Positions 9,753 through 18,754 of a stretch of 64,000 nt of DNA are shown piece after piece. The notes beneath the pieces are model-generated. The model was given only the letters and a program-made list of their open reading frames with translations, had not been told where the DNA came from and did not search any database. The stretch is from Siphonodentalium dalli. Lineage: Eukaryota > Mollusca > Scaphopoda > Gadilida > Siphonodentaliidae. How positions within the stretch are numbered: position 1 is the stretch's first letter; each line of letters begins with the position of its first letter. The stretch is taken from NCBI GenBank assembly GCA_032622095.1, contig CP136062.1, forward strand, positions 162,372,875 through 162,436,874, in the 5' to 3' direction. A program made the translations under genes and the position numbers.

Positions 9753-10340
9753 TTATCTTTTCTGATTGAACCATTCTAAAGCTTCGAATGCAGATTTCGA
9801 TGCATCAGACAACGGCATAAATTTTGAAAATTCAAGATCAATAACTGGTTTTTTTTGTAACGGTTGATGTTGAGGGTTCTGCTGAGAAGGTATAGGTGTA
9901 AATTTAGAATGTTGATTTTGTTGAGTTTGCATCGGTGTAAACTTTGAATGATTTAGAGAAAGCTTTGTTTTACGTTTAGATTCTTTTTGACTACCCCTTT
10001 GTTGTGTTTGCATCAGTGTAATCTTTGAATGTTTTGGAGAAACCTTTGATTTACTTTTAGATTGTCTACCAGTTTGTTCAAATGAATTTTTCAAAAGACT
10101 TCTAATTAAAACTCCTCCAAGGAACCCACTACCACCTCGTTGAAAAATTAATTTGCGTTTTGTTTCCATATCAGTTGATCGATCAGAGATTTTTTTAAGA
10201 ACATTTTTATTTCTCTGAAAAAACTTTTTTGTCTGTGATGGTAATTTCCAATCATTTTCAAGAAATAATTCAGCTGCAAAAGTGAAGAAATTTATAATTT
10301 GTGACAGTTCATCATGACTAAACATCTCGGCGGACGACAT
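9753..10340 (-). CDS. GG-motif protein with repeated HSKxTxMQTQQ segments
   Basis: Start set at ATG 10340 (MSSAEMFSHDELSQIINFF); further-upstream codons overlap the ATPase gene. 195 aa. The N-terminal third is helical. Next comes KRKLIFQRGGSGFLGGVLIR, a di-glycine plus glycine-rich hydrophobic stretch like that of the neighbouring 122-aa protein. Then a low-complexity tail holds three related repeats (HSKITLMQTQQ, HSKFTPMQTQQ, HSKFTPIPSQQ) rich in Lys, Gln and Ser. It probably encodes a processed internal virion protein, by analogy. It ends with FEALEWFNQKR. The repeat region is likely to vary in length between copies. Confidence 0.68.
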   Translation of the reverse strand: MSSAEMFSHDELSQIINFFTFAAELFLENDWKLPSQTKKFFQRNKNVLKKISDRSTDMETKRKLIFQRGGSGFLGGVLIRSLLKNSFEQTGRQSKSKSKVSPKHSKITLMQTQQRGSQKESKRKTKLSLNHSKFTPMQTQQNQHSKFTPIPSQQNPQHQPLQKKPVIDLEFSKFMPLSDASKSAFEALEWFNQKR

Positions 10341-10374
10341 GGTTCTAAAATGAGAAAAGTAACAACAACTGAAT

Positions 10375-11025
10375 TTATACTTTTGAATAAATGACAGGAC
10401 CTCGGTCATTAGCTGTCAACCATTTATGGAAAATATCAGTTCTAATTCGCAAATAATTTTCTGTTCTAGGATGAAAATCTACTAAAATATATCCATGATT
10501 TATTGAAGTTGCATCTTCGTATGCTTGTTTCAAATGATTGGTTTGCATTTGATGAGCCAAAACTTTTATTTGATTTTTATCTCGAACGCTTTGAAATAAA
10601 ACCATGTAGTGTGCATTCAAACTTATAGTTCTGCTACTTTTTAATTTTTGGAACATGTTTTGAGTAATGTAAATTATTGAAGCATTTCGATGGTGACCTT
10701 TTCTAGTAAACCAAAGCATTATTTTGTCTTCATCTTGTTCCCCCATCATGTCATCGAAAACAACAAGATGAGGAAATGATTTATCTGATACAATTTCCTC
10801 ATCATCGTCTGGAATACCATCGATAAACTCAACGTTATCAATTTCTTTTATACGACTGTATGTGTCTTGCCATTCTTTGTAACACCAAACTATTTTCTTT
10901 GGTGGTGTTTGGAATAAATCGTGTTTAAATTCAATAACTTTTTTAACAAATTCTGTTTTACCTGATCCACTAGGTCCGCTGATAAAGAAATTACACGGAT
11001 GTTGGAAAAGTAAAGATTCTTCCAT
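10375..11025 (-). CDS. ATP: FtsK/HerA-type genome-packaging ATPase
   Basis: 216 aa, intact. Walker A is GPSGSGKT at residues 17-24, Walker B is LVVFDD at 87-92, and an ITQN sensor-type motif lies at 120-123. This is the arrangement of A32-like/FtsK-HerA packaging ATPases of Polintons and adintoviruses, which pump genome DNA into preformed capsids. Length is normal for the family. ATG 11025 lies 34 bases from the stop of the upstream gene. All nucleotide-binding residues are conserved, so this gene has not decayed although polymerase and MCP have. Confidence 0.93.
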   Translation of the reverse strand: MEESLLFQHPCNFFISGPSGSGKTEFVKKVIEFKHDLFQTPPKKIVWCYKEWQDTYSRIKEIDNVEFIDGIPDDDEEIVSDKSFPHLVVFDDMMGEQDEDKIMLWFTRKGHHRNASIIYITQNMFQKLKSSRTISLNAHYMVLFQSVRDKNQIKVLAHQMQTNHLKQAYEDATSINHGYILVDFHPRTENYLRIRTDIFHKWLTANDRGPVIYSKV

Positions 11026-11058
11026 GTTGTCACTTTGATGTCTAATCAGAGAGTGAAC

Positions 11059-11700
11059 TTAACGACGTGCGAATTTAGTTTTTAAACAGAAATCTCCATA
11101 GCTGTAAATATTTCCAAACATTTCAATAATCCAAGTATTATAGTCTTCTATTCTTCTGTTTGTTCTGTAAACAAAAAAATCATTTCCTATAATGTTTTTA
11201 ATTTTTGCATATGTTGACATTTTTTTTGTTAACAAATACCCATATATCCTAGGAACTGATTTAAAGGTTCCCCTAGCAAGAGGATAATTATCTTCATACT
11301 TTGTATAATGAATATAGTCATGTTCATCAAAAGTTTCTAAATCTAAATGGAGTTCATCACCACCAAATATCCAAAAATCAGATATTCTTTCAATGAGAAA
11401 AAATGTTTTGAATTTAATAAATGATTCAATATATTTTTGAGAGAAATGAGAAAATATACTTGTCTCAAGATAGTCCAATCTCTGTAAACATTCGTCGACA
11501 TCACAGCATCGTAGTATTGCTTCCTTTTCTCTTTCAAACCAGACTTCTTGTAATTCCTTCTTTATCTCTGGAATAAGTGTTGACTGTGCCACCAAATATC
11601 AATAAATCTTCTCAGCAATTTCTGGAGGTACTACGCCTGTCAACATCTTGACATGAAATGACTCAACATCTCCATCCGTATGGATATGTGTGAATACCAT
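11059..11700 (-). pseudogene. F-box-like conserved hypothetical, one in-frame stop
   Basis: From ATG 11700 the frame runs through a TGA at 11599-11601 to a stop at 11059, about 213 codons. The segment before the stop (LTGVVPPEIAEKIY) followed after it by YLVAQSTLIPEIKKEL resembles the L-P-xEI-xxKI-xxYL core of F-box-like motifs, which tether substrates to SCF ubiquitin ligases. The remainder (178 aa) contains ISDFWIFGGDELHLDLETF and FVYRTNRRIEDYNTWIIEMF and matches nothing I recognise. The frame is the same as the polymerase 3' end, so part of the upstream stretch could be polymerase tail instead. The F-box reading is tentative. Confidence 0.5.
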
Positions 11701-11757
11701 TGACGAGTTTTCGTTTTGTGTACACCGATCTGAAAGTTTTGGTTTGACACTCACGAA

Positions 11758-14700
11758 TCAGTTGATGTTCTTTTGTCTTTTAATTCTGGAAGGATACTCA
11801 ACAACAGTTTTGAAATTTTCACGATCATTAACACATTGTACCATTGTTTCAAAATTAACTTTTTGACTTGTGCTGTAATCAAGAGTGATACCTTTTACCT
11901 TACATTTGGTGTATCTTCTCCCATCTTTGATGTATTCATATCCGTAGTTCTTTGGCCCAAGTCCAACAAATTTGACAATCTTTGCATCTGGATGTTCGTC
12001 GCTCCATTTCCCCAATCTTCCTTCGATAGTTTTGATGTTCTTCTTTGATGGATCACTGACATACATACAGCTGTCTGTATCAAAATACAGCACTCTATCT
12101 CCAAGTTTTAAAAAAATTTATACAATTGTAATCTTGCATACGCTGTAACAAAAGAAGCAACAACAACATTTGCTGAATGATGAGGTTCAATATTATCTAA
12201 AATATCAACATAATTTACCAGAATGAATTTGTCACCATCAAGAAGTGTAACATTTTGAACAATTATATTGTTACTAGTAAGCAATTCAAAATAACGCGAT
12301 GGCTTATCCACATACTCTGTTTTTGACATAAGATTTCTTTGTGCATTCTTACCCCATATACAATTAATCATAATTTTAGATATTTGGCGTTTTCCTGGAT
12401 TCTTCTCGATGTTCTCCAATTTTATACCCTCAGCTGCATAATAATCCTGTACAAACTTTTGCTTCTGTTCTTCTGTCTCAACACCAAATGGATAACCACT
12501 ACATTCCTGTTTGATCTTTAGATGTTTGTCGATATAGGATTTGTATATTTCATCTGTCCAATCTGTCCAATGCCAAATTTGGTACACATCAAGTATTTTG
12601 TAGCCAACATCCATTGCTTTGAATAATTCTGGCGTGGTCCACACTCCGGTTATAGCTCGATATTCTTCTGAATGGTTACATGTCTCGTCCTCATTGATGG
12701 CACAAGTGTTGCACTAAGTAAAAACCATTTTGTTGTTACAATGAATCGGTAGAACTGGAATATACAATTTCGATGGTGGTAAAATTGTACATTTAACAAG
12801 TCCCGCATAGTCTCTAATGTGTTCTTGATCGATCTGCTCTTGACTCAAAATTTCTGGATGTCCAACAGGGTAGAATTTATATTTGTTGCAAAATGGATAC
12901 AACGAACAGACATCGATGAACTTGATTTCTTTTGTGGAATCTTGATCAATTTCCTCGTACAATTTGATGGCATTTGTACGTCCACCAAACAATGCTTCTC
13001 GTGGCCAAATGGGGTCTCGATGTTTGTAGAAAGATTCCATTTGTTGTTTGAATTTCACATCCGATTTCATTCTTTCGTCGATCTGATGCCCCCAAATTGA
13101 TTCAACTCTGTAACCAAGACTTTCCAGTTCATCTTTCTTCTGTTGAGTTCTTGTATATAATTCTTCCATGGTGAGCATCGTATAGGGATTCTTGTATTGT
13201 CTGTTGTTGTAACATTTTGGACATCCATGAAACAGACATCCATTCATCTCAAAAACCGTTCTTGTGGCTTCCTCATATCCATCGACGTAGTGTCCACCAA
13301 TCTTGATTTCTCCTCCATTCAAAGCATGCTTAATTGTTATCATACTTGACAATGATAGATGTTGAAGCCAACGTATCGCTTTCATGGAATAGTTTTTAGC
13401 ACATGGGTATCCACCATCTGGAACGATTCCAATTGTTTTCTCTGGCATTGAATTCTTCCTCCATGCCAATTTGCAAACTTGCGCCAATGTTATTGACTCA
13501 ATGAACGGGTCAATCTGTTCTGTTTCCAATATGTATTTCCTGAAATTTCCACATCCACGGCGAAGAATATCCACGTCTGATTTGCAGTACTTCTCCATCT
13601 CTTCTTGGAAGTTGAATATCACGTAATTTTCTATTTTCTCATTGTACCATTCAAAGAATTTCTCTCGATTTTCCACGCTCATCATGTCTGGTTTGTAGTA
13701 ATCAGAAGCCAAGTAAGGTCTAATGTAATTTTGAAACTTTGGTGAATTCGCCCAATGTGGAAAGTGTCCTTTCGCCATCTCATTCACCTGAAAAGTTTGT
13801 GGAAACGTTGAAAGCGGCATCATCAGAAAACTCAGAGAATCAATAACTTTCACGCTGTTGCATTTTAAACTGAGAATTTTGATTCCATTCATGATCAGTT
13901 CTGGTTTATGAATTCCACTTTGTATGAGTGCTTGAAGTAGAAACTGTGCATCGTATCCCTGAGCATTATGTGCTATTGCAACACATCCTTTGTGATCTTG
14001 GTGGAATAACCAGTTTGTGAAGTCTGTTAAAACGTTGTCACCCTTGAATACAAATTCTCTGGAATCCGGTCCACATGTTTCACATTTTTCTTCGATTGGT
14101 TTGCACATGCAATCTCCACAAGCGGTATGTGCAACACAGAAGTTTGGAATATGAACACCTGTGTCTTGTCTGCATTCAAAGTCAAAGAATACATATGGAA
14201 TCTTTGCAGGTTTCTTTTCCGGTGATTCATATTTTGGAATGTAGCACCTGTGATCTGCTTCAACGATTTCTTTGCAATGTTTGCATTTCTTCAACCCCGC
14301 ACATATATGTCTGCTTGATTTATTGGTGAGAATTTCTTCAACACAATTGTTGCATAGTTGAACCAAATCACATATTTTTCTTTTCTGTTTTCCTTCCGTC
14401 TTCAAATGGTTGTCGAAACAAGATTTACTTCTGAATGATCGTCGACACGTTCTACACTTCACCCAATTTGTGAAATTACACTGTGTCAATTACCAGCATG
14501 CACAAACAAATCTGCATCGATGATCGCCACGACTTTTGAATCCAATGTCACAGAATTCGCAGTAGTAGTTGGTGCCTAGAAATCCTTTGATTGATGTTAT
14601 GGTGTTGAAGTGATTGTTGTTGTAGTAGATGTGTACACATTTGCTCTCCGAACACATTTCTGCAGGTTCAAATAGAAATCCTGCGCCAGCAAATTCATTG

Positions 14701-15563
14701 TGAATTTTCACAAAATATTCTGGATACAATATTTCTTGAATCTTGTGGAACTCATTGATACTGCAAACTGTATCGTGTGGAATGCCAGCATCTGTTTGTG
14801 CTGTGTATATTGATTGTCTTATTCTTTTCCATTTCTTTGACCAGCACACAGATCCATCACTATCTGCCTTACACATTCCGACGACAATAGATCTTGCCAT
14901 ACACATAACATCATCAGCATTTTCAATCCGGACAATACTTCTTTTTACTTTTGTCAGCTTGTTCTTGTCTGCAAATGGTCCATAATGTAGTGAGTGTCGT
15001 GTACCACCTTCCGGAATATCTGTAAAGTCTGCATTTGATTGAACCACATTTTGAATATTATCCATGAGTGTCCCACCATTCAATTCACTGGCTTTTGTGA
15101 ATGGAATGAAAATGCTCATATCAAGTCCTGGATGATTTATCGTAGCTCTGATTCTTGTCTTCTCATTTGCTGAACATTTCTGTTTCAATTCTTCTGTCAA
15201 CTTCTCAAATATCTCTGGAATGTTCTCGATTGGATCTGTAAATTTCTCGAATTTCACACCAAATTGTCGTGCTGCTGATTTAAATTTTCTGGAAAATTTC
15301 TCCGAGTTCAGCTCCAATTTGAAATATTTTGTTGGATTGAACACAACACGCTCTCTAGCCAGACTTTTCTTTCTCTTCCCACCAATTTCTCTATTCTGTC
15401 TTCGACCGCGTCCAATCTGCCCATCACTAGAACTTTCTTCACTTTCTGCCCCATCAGTTTCCATATCGCTCTCTTCAATAACTGCAGGCCTTGGTCTTTT
15501 TCTAACAATATCTTCTTCGCTGGTGGCGTCGTCTGAAACAGGTCTTTTAATTCTCTTAAACAT
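11758..15563 (-). pseudogene. POLB: Protein-primed family-B DNA polymerase, disrupted
   Basis: ATG 15563 follows a TATA box at 15644-15651. About 1,268 codons, normal for a Polinton polymerase. A basic N-terminus (KRIKRP, RKRPRP) precedes a terminal region, then Cys-rich fingers (YYCEFCDIGF, CRTCRRSF). The exonuclease motifs are FFDFE, AHNAQGYD and YCKSDVDILRRG. Polymerase motifs are GGRTNA, motif A DVCSLYPF, motif B KIMINCIWGKNAQ and motif C YFDTDS. Breaks are TAA at 14490-14492 (within the Cys-rich region), TAG at 12714-12716 (after motif A), and a frameshift at the seven-A run 12110-12116 just before motif C. The frame ends at TGA 11758-11760. Outside the breaks all catalytic residues are kept, so inactivation looks recent, or partly an assembly error at the homopolymer. 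Confidence 0.92.
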
Positions 15564-15844
15564 TTTTTTCTTGAGTTTTGTCAGCAAAAAATATTGCGAC
15601 TGGCTTCTTCGGAGTTGAAGTGTAAAGTGTAGAATTACACCTGCTTTTATAGCATGAAAATGCTATAAAAGCAGGTGTAATTCTACACTCCGAAGAAGCC
15701 AGTCGCAATATTTTTTGCTGACAAAACTCAAGACAAAAATGTTTAAGAGAATTAAAAGACCTGTTTCAGACGACGCCACCAGCGAAGAAGATATTGTTAG
15801 AAAAAGACCAAGGCCTGAAGTTATTGAAGAGAGCGATATTGAGC
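15460..15844. promoter_or_regulatory. Palindromic divergent promoter with duplicated coding start
   Basis: A near-perfect palindrome centred at about 15657. TATAAAAG faces right at 15664-15671 and left at 15644-15651. The arms continue through both 5' UTRs (TTCTACACTCCGAAG) and into the first about 33 codons of both genes (MFKRIKRPVSDDATSEEDIV). The left arm carries about 13 extra bases in the UTR. It drives polymerase leftward and the zinc-knuckle gene rightward. Homology stops after VIEESD on both sides. Confidence 0.88.
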
Positions 15845-16254
15845 TACATAAAGAAGATTCAAAAAAATCTACACAACCACAGACTAGAAAAATTCAAGAT
15901 AATCTTGTCGAATTGAGACGGATCTCTACCGATTTGTTTAAACTTTGTAACAAAATGCATTGGCAAGAGAAACAAGAGAAAAACAAAGCGGATAAAAATT
16001 GGAAACCGCCATATGGTTACTGTTACAAATGCGGACAAGACTCCCATTGGTCCTTCCATTGTAAAGCAGATTTCGGCGACAAAAAAAATGTGAAAACTAT
16101 ACAAAAGTCTACAAGCAGTAACAAAACAAGAACAAATGCAGATATCAAAACTGAAGAGATGTCTACAACATCAGATGTTTCCAAACAAGACCGACCTGTT
16201 GATCCTACGAATGATTCACAGAACAAATCTGAAGATAAACATCCAGAAATTTAA
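15739..16254 (+). CDS. Zinc-knuckle accessory protein sharing the polymerase N-terminus
   Basis: 171 aa from ATG 15739. Residues 1-33 are nearly identical to the polymerase N-terminus, through the palindrome. The rest is unrelated: a helical segment, then PPYGYCYKCGQDSHWSFHC, a perfect CX2CX4HX4C zinc knuckle as in retroviral nucleocapsids, then a charged Ser/Thr-rich tail. After the TAA at 16252-16254 the same frame continues for 27 codons with a strongly basic stretch (KKTSKKKKLRP) to TGA 16336-16338. The TAA may therefore have cut off a basic C-terminus like that of the paralogue at 21164-21690. A polyadenylation signal AATAAA lies at 16354-16359. It probably binds single-stranded nucleic acid. 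Function is inferred. Confidence 0.7.
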   Translation: MFKRIKRPVSDDATSEEDIVRKRPRPEVIEESDIELHKEDSKKSTQPQTRKIQDNLVELRRISTDLFKLCNKMHWQEKQEKNKADKNWKPPYGYCYKCGQDSHWSFHCKADFGDKKNVKTIQKSTSSNKTRTNADIKTEEMSTTSDVSKQDRPVDPTNDSQNKSEDKHPEI

Positions 16255-16353
16255 AATTCCAAGAAAACTTCCAAGAAAAAGAAGCTGAGACCATTCTACA
16301 TTCCAAAAACAGATAAACGAATCGACACAAACAATTGAAAATTATGTTGTGTG

Positions 16354-16359
16354 AATAAA
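16354..16359 (+). promoter_or_regulatory. Poly(A) signal AATAAA of the zinc-knuckle gene
   Basis: GTGAATAAATTATGAATTG lies 100 bases after the TAA (16 after the alternative TGA). The paralogous gene at 21164-21690 has the same GTGAATAAA context, so this gene class ends by polyadenylation and not by a histone-type hairpin. Confidence 0.7.
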
Positions 16360-16427
16360 TTATGAATTGAACAATCGTGTTTAGTTTTTTTCAGCTATGA
16401 AAGAGTAACCTTTTGGGAAATGTGTGT

Positions 16428-16443
16428 GGCCCTGAAAAGGGCC
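16428..16443 (-). terminator. Histone-type 3' stem-loop after the YPDLSEF gene
   Basis: On the minus strand: AAAACGGCCCTTTTCAGGGCC then ACACA, read in part. It is a 6-bp stem with a TTTC loop, 19 bases after the TGA of the 16463-16816 gene. A downstream AAAAGGTTACTCTTTC may be the U7-pairing histone downstream element. Confidence 0.85.
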
Positions 16444-16462
16444 GTTTTCTCTTTTCCAGGAT

Positions 16463-16816
16463 TCATAAGAATTCTGACAAATCAGGATATATCCCGTTGG
16501 GATTAATTGTCACAGACCAAATAGGATTTGATCTGTGCGCCGCACCAGCCTGAGCAAAGCTGTCAATCGCTGCATTGCACAGATCTTTCTTCTTGATCTG
16601 TGACAAGATCTCCACGAGATCAAGATTGCTTGATTCTTGAACATCACATACTTTAGGCAATGGTCGTCGGCGAGCCAAAAAATCTCTTATTATCTGCTTC
16701 TGAACCCTACTTTGTTTAGGAGAATCCTGCCATTTCTTATACCTTCTTATTTCCGTCTCCTCTGACGAATCTCTCTTCCTCCGCAACTTCTTGAGAAATT
16801 TCTTTAAAGACGGCAT
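16463..16816 (-). CDS. Basic accessory protein ending YPDLSEF
   Basis: 117 aa, intact, from ATG 16816. The N-terminus is highly basic (MPSLKKFLKKLRRKRD). A middle segment, IIRDFLARRRPLPKV, matches the paralogue at 20673-21028 (FLQRRRPSPPKV). The C-terminus is GIYPDLSEFL. YPDL is an exact YPxL-type late-domain core, the class of motif by which enveloped viruses recruit ALIX and the ESCRT machinery for budding. The conserved terminal YPDLSEF in two otherwise diverged paralogues argues for selection on it. The mRNA is predicted to end in a histone-type hairpin. No enzyme domain is seen, and the role as a budding or ESCRT adaptor is inference. Confidence 0.72.
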   Translation of the reverse strand: MPSLKKFLKKLRRKRDSSEETEIRRYKKWQDSPKQSRVQKQIIRDFLARRRPLPKVCDVQESSNLDLVEILSQIKKKDLCNAAIDSFAQAGAAHRSNPIWSVTINPNGIYPDLSEFL

Positions 16817-17432
16817 AATGAATGAAGTTCACTGAAAAAGTGAAAATATTTGTATACATTTGACACGGGCGACAATGAAATCACATGTCGCGTTGGCGTT
16901 AAAATTGACAAATATTTCCTGACGTTGTGATTTTTCAGAGACGGATCAACATGCATATTTCACTTGATCATTATTGTATAGCGATCAAACAAATGTTTTT
17001 AATTTCGTTAGATCATTATCTATTATTTGGTACACATAATTTGATATATCTGTTACCTCGTTAGGAAAAAATGGAATGTTTTTCTAGTTTTTGTTTTGGA
17101 ATTGTACATATTTTATACATAAAAAACTGAACACAAGAAACATACTGAACATTTTTCTTGATCATTGCATTTGATAACTTTACTTGGTAATCGTTTATGA
17201 ACGAAGATGAATTCATATGTTAAAACATCTTAATTAATTGCATATACTATCATGAATTTAATCTATAACATATCGAAATGGTGAAACTAACAGATAATGC
17301 ACTGAAAAGAAACACAACGTCAGGAAACATTTGTCATTTTTAACGTCAAAGCATTATGTGGTTTCTCTACCGCCCGCGCAATCATGATATATGTTCAAGC
17401 ACGGCAGCGAACAATTTATTCTGCATTCAAAG
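16817..17432. promoter_or_regulatory. Divergent promoter region with inverted blocks
   Basis: Spacer between two divergent accessory genes. GACAAATATTTCCTGACGTT at about 16907-16926 is mirrored by AACGTCAGGAAACATTTGTC at about 17317-17336. Toward the right-hand gene come TTTAACGTCAA, CTACCGCCCGCGCAATC and a TATA-like GATATATG at 17386-17393. The GACGT and CCCGCGCA motifs recur in the other accessory promoters. The middle (about 16930-17310) is AT-rich without open frames. Confidence 0.6.
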
Positions 17433-17917
17433 ATGACTGCTGTAAACATAACCGATCCTGACGAGATGATGGTCCGTGGGGTATACTGTAAAGCAGTGTA
17501 CGGCGAAGAAATATCTCTATTTTGGAGGGCACTCAGCATTGGGGTTTACCGATGGATGGATGGTTTACCGATGGATGGATGGTTCTGAGAGATGCGGTAG
17601 TTCTGAGAGATGCGGTAGTTCTGAGAGATGCGGTAGTTCTGAGAGATGCGGTAGTTCTGAGAGATGCGGTAGTTGACCTGGCCGAATCAAGATTGATGGT
17701 TGAATTAGCGGCGACTGTTATACAGCGACCTATCGTCATGTTTGATGCTACCAAAGGCGGCTACAAATCAACACCAAGATTCAAGTCATCAATACCTCTA
17801 GTGTGGATCCCCCACGCTTGCCACGAGCATTATTGTGAATGCGAAATATGGATGAGGAGAGGAGACAAATCAATTGAAGTTTTGTCGAACAAAGAAGTTC
17901 AATGTGGCGGATTCTAA
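17433..17917 (+). pseudogene. OTU-like accessory gene, copy 1 (frameshifted)
   Basis: The N-terminal frame (MMVRGVY...GEEISLFWRALSIGV) is broken between about 17520 and 17590. The C-terminal frame carries ELAATVIQRPIVMF, VWIPHACHEHYCECEIWMRR and ends GGF at 17917. Blocks [FxxFW.ALS], [ELxATxxQRxIVxF] and a terminal [CxIWxRR] follow the order of OTU-family cysteine proteases, which remove ubiquitin. At the position expected for the catalytic Cys, four residues before the Ala of ALS, there is Leu, so even the unbroken form would probably be a pseudoenzyme. A 19-bp duplication and five 18-bp in-frame repeats lie at the break. Paralogues are at 19508-19910 and 22286-28086. OTU assignment is by pattern only. 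Confidence 0.55.
17582..17671 (+). repeat. In-frame 18-bp repeat x 5 (VLRDAV)
   Basis: Five perfect copies of GTTCTGAGAGATGCGGTA inside the OTU-like gene add five VLRDAV units. They are absent from the paralogues. Just upstream, a 19-bp unit (TTTACCGATGGATGGATGG) is duplicated at about 17546-17583. Confidence 0.9.
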
Positions 17918-17936
17918 ACTATAACAAAAATAAAAC

Positions 17937-17952
17937 GGCCCTTTTCAGGGCC
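17937..17952 (+). terminator. Histone-type 3' stem-loop, OTU-like copy 1
   Basis: GGCCCTTTTCAGGGCC preceded by AAAAC and followed by ACCAAC, 19 bases after the stop. A purine-rich GAAAAGAAACTCTTGAT lies about 12 bases downstream, at the usual place of a histone downstream element. Confidence 0.88.
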
Positions 17953-18089
17953 ACCAACTGATCGAAAAGAAACTCTTGATAGCTAATTGATATTTTCCAA
18001 AGTGAGATTTTCCTTTTGAAAAAAATAATTCTAAGTCCATTTTCATTTTTTCGATCAGAAATGTCACATCAATGACAGGAACATCTATC

Positions 18090-18430
18090 CTCAGGGGGCA
18101 ACTATGGCCCAGTACCCCCCAGACATGGCCACTATGGCCCAGTACCCCCCAGACATGGCCACTATGGCCCAGTACCCCCCCAGACATGGCCACTATGGCC
18201 CAGTACCCCCCAGACATGGCCACTATGGCCCAGTACCCCCCAGACTTGGCCACTATGGGTACTGGGCCATAGTGGCCATGTCTGGGGGGGTACTGGGCCA
18301 TAGTGGCCATGTCTGGGGGGTACTGGACCATAGTGGCCATGTCTGGGGGGTACTGGGCCATAGTGGCCCCCATTACTACTCAGAGTGACTGCCCACCACA
18401 CTCGCTCGTCGTCACTCTGGCCCAGTGCAT
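18090..18430. repeat. Internal copy of the left terminal minisatellite
   Basis: Direct then inverted ~30-bp units (GGCCACTATGGCCCAGTACC) form a hairpin-capable array centred near 18255. It ends GGCCCCCATTACTACTC followed by CTCGCTCGTCGTCACTCTGG, the mirror image of the left element end at 3196-3250. The core 3164-18430 is therefore bounded by inverted terminal-type arrays. Open frames here are repeat artefacts. Confidence 0.85.
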
Positions 18431-18720
18431 TTTTTAACAAAAGCGAAAGTCTTCGAATAAATTCGAAGACGATAGCGTTGTAAAATGTACTTGCAGAAAT
18501 TGTCGTTCAGTGAAATGTTATGAGATAATGGTAAAATGGTACAGATAAAATTTTCCCGAGTCAAATCGGTGTTTTATTCATAGAAATATGATGTTTTTGA
18601 CAAAAAAGAAACACAGCTGATTTGACGTTCGGGGAAAATTGGTAGAAAAACGCATGACGTCGTCAACAAGGCCCGCGCATCCCATATATTTGATCCTCGA
18701 AGATGTTAACGTTATTACAT
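18430..18720. repeat. Inverted-repeat arm flanking the D/E gene pair (left)
   Basis: TTTTTAACAAAAGCGAAAGT through CTTCGAATAAATTCGAAGAC, GTTTTATTCATAGAAATATG and the promoter block is mirrored at about 19940-20220. The two arms enclose the convergent genes at 18755-19194 (+) and 19508-19910 (-), which makes a cassette with outward arms and inward genes. Confidence 0.82.
18607..18692 (+). promoter_or_regulatory. Shared accessory promoter block (gene at 18755)
   Basis: Order: GAAACACA, TTTGACGTTCGGGGAAAATT, GGTAGAAAAACGCATGACGT, CGTC, CCCGCGCA, then TATA-like CATATATTTG. The same ordered motifs stand upstream of genes at 19910 (-), 20673 (+) and 28086 (-). Confidence 0.72.
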
Positions 18721-18754
18721 GCGTAATTTTGTAACGTTAGCGTTATTTTGAAAC

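Noticed and set aside
12108-12118. Programmed -1 frameshift in POLB
   Set aside because: The run does not match the canonical X XXY YYZ heptamer in the zero frame and the gene has two other stops.
12339-15618. Plus-strand frames inside the polymerase region
   Set aside because: They are shadows of the minus-strand coding sequence with no motif of their own.
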